Positions 15,141 to 15,692 of a stretch of 15,692 nt of DNA are shown here, piece after piece. The stretch's first letter is position 1. Every line of letters begins with the position of its first letter. The notes under the pieces are model-generated. The model did not search any database and was not told the origin of the DNA. It saw only the letters and a program-made list of their open reading frames with translations. A program made the position numbers and the translations under genes. The DNA comes from Cytophagales bacterium (GTDB lineage Bacteria > Bacteroidota > Bacteroidia > Cytophagales > Cyclobacteriaceae): assembly GCA_003541895.1 (NCBI GenBank), contig DPLR01000437.1, positions 1 through 15,692 on the forward strand. The letters are read 5' to 3'.

Positions 15141-15162
15141 CAAAGTTAAACTTCTAACTTTG
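15141..15162. promoter_or_regulatory. Divergent promoter region: inverted TAACTTTG boxes
   Basis: CAAAGTTA (15141-15148) and TAACTTTG (15155-15162) form an 8-bp inverted repeat around a 6-base spacer. Each arm, read outward, is a perfect TAnnTTTG -7 box. The plus-strand box lies 33 bases ahead of the GH3-like ATG, a reasonable distance. The minus-strand box ends only 5 bases from the serine hydrolase ATG, which would make that transcript almost leaderless. No clear TTG -33 element is seen for either. The pair may instead be a hairpin or operator. Confidence 0.4.
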
Positions 15163-15195
15163 AGAACAGAATGGCATTTTATTTTTTAAGGTTCG

Positions 15196-15692
15196 ATGAC
15201 TAGATTTTTTTCAACTTCGATTTTCTTGTTTTTACTACTTACTACGTTTCAAACGCTTGCTCAAACCGATCGTAAAACAAAGTGGGTTGATAGCGTACTG
15301 CAACGCCTTTCGCCAGCCGAAAAAGTAGGGCAACTTTTGATAACATCTGTGTCCAAGAAAACGAGTGATGAAAATTTTAATGATCTAATTGGCCAGGCAA
15401 AAGAATCAAAAATCGGAGGGGTTTACATCCAATCCGCATCTCCCCAGAAAAATAGCATTAGGCTGAACCGACTTCAGGCGGTTTCAAAAATCTCTTTGTT
15501 CAGCGCAGCCAACATCACACACGACCTCTCAACTGTGTTTGACAGTACACTCAGTTTTTATCAACCATTGGTTACGCAGGCTGTGAGCGGTGATCTCGTT
15601 GCAGAGTTCAATAAAGAAATTGATCGAGAAAAGAAGATGATGGGGATTCATTTTTCAATGAATGAAAAAGAGGGGAATAGTTTTGGATTAAA
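15196..15692 (+). CDS. GH3-family-like secreted protein (NagZ/BglX type N-terminus), partial
   Basis: The first 165 codons are present and the frame runs off the right edge. A signal peptide (hydrophobic 9-21, likely cleavage after LAQ at 23) is followed by WVDSVLQRLSPAEKVGQLLI (30-49), the standard start of Bacteroidota glycoside hydrolase family 3 proteins. IGGVYIQ (73-79) and NRLQAVSKISLF (91-102) follow, also in the family pattern. Compared with GH3 members I remember, the acidic MDAEWGL-type block is replaced around 104-113 by AANITHDLST. The stretch where NFAPVVD is usual reads HFSMNEKEG (152-160). The visible part therefore looks degenerate and may not bind sugar normally. Usual substrates are beta-N-acetylglucosaminides of peptidoglycan. 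It is divergent from the serine hydrolase operon, and the catalytic residues of GH3 would lie beyond the window. Confidence 0.7.
   Translation, partial: MTRFFSTSIFLFLLLTTFQTLAQTDRKTKWVDSVLQRLSPAEKVGQLLITSVSKKTSDENFNDLIGQAKESKIGGVYIQSASPQKNSIRLNRLQAVSKISLFSAANITHDLSTVFDSTLSFYQPLVTQAVSGDLVAEFNKEIDREKKMMGIHFSMNEKEGNSFGL

Noticed and set aside
1-15692. tRNA, rRNA, CRISPR array, IS element or prophage
   Set aside because: No cloverleaf-like segments, regularly spaced identical repeats with unique spacers, transposase motifs or terminal inverted repeats were seen. The only array is the short 9-bp repeat at 7098-7160.

Overview
The window looks like a chromosomal segment of a member of the Bacteroidota, probably the Cytophagales (the order is an inference). 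Start codons are preceded by A-rich stretches without Shine-Dalgarno sequences. Several intergenic gaps carry matches to the Bacteroidota promoter box TAnnTTTG. The gene families are typical of the group: a GH3 enzyme with a characteristic N-terminus, a secreted M24 peptidase, a DUF1611 protein beside an enolase-superfamily epimerase, and an NRDE protein. I see no tRNA, rRNA, CRISPR array, transposase, integrase or phage gene.

Layout. Positions 1-2348 hold the 5' part of a large membrane/TPR protein gene on the minus strand, cut by the left edge. Its own promoter and the terminator of the next gene lie just upstream. Positions 2477-4342 encode a secreted ankyrin-repeat protein. A minus-strand run from 8518 to 4446 encodes a MATE exporter, a hotdog acyl-CoA thioesterase, a secreted M24 peptidase and a PlsC-type acyltransferase. 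A 9-bp tandem repeat sits in the first gap of this run. Divergent from it, on the plus strand, are an AT-rich alpha/beta hydrolase gene and an amidase-signature gene with a Tat-like, lipoprotein-like N-terminus (8601-10882). The amidase ends exactly where a convergent minus-strand operon ends, with no bases between the stop codons.

That operon (15135 to 10883) runs: class-A-beta-lactamase-like serine hydrolase lipoprotein, DUF1611 P-loop protein (DgcN-like), enolase-superfamily epimerase (dipeptide epimerase or DgcA-like), NRDE/TANGO2 protein. Divergent from it at the right edge is the start of a GH3-like secreted protein. The divergent promoter region holds an inverted repeat whose two arms are both perfect TAnnTTTG boxes.

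The most interesting unit is 10883-15692. The serine hydrolase and GH3-like protein suggest cell-wall cleavage in the envelope, and the DUF1611/epimerase pair suggests cytoplasmic handling of D-glutamate or L-Ala-D-Glu. Together they could form a peptidoglycan or D-glutamate salvage locus. This role is an inference from family membership and gene order. The sequence itself shows the motifs and the tight spacing.
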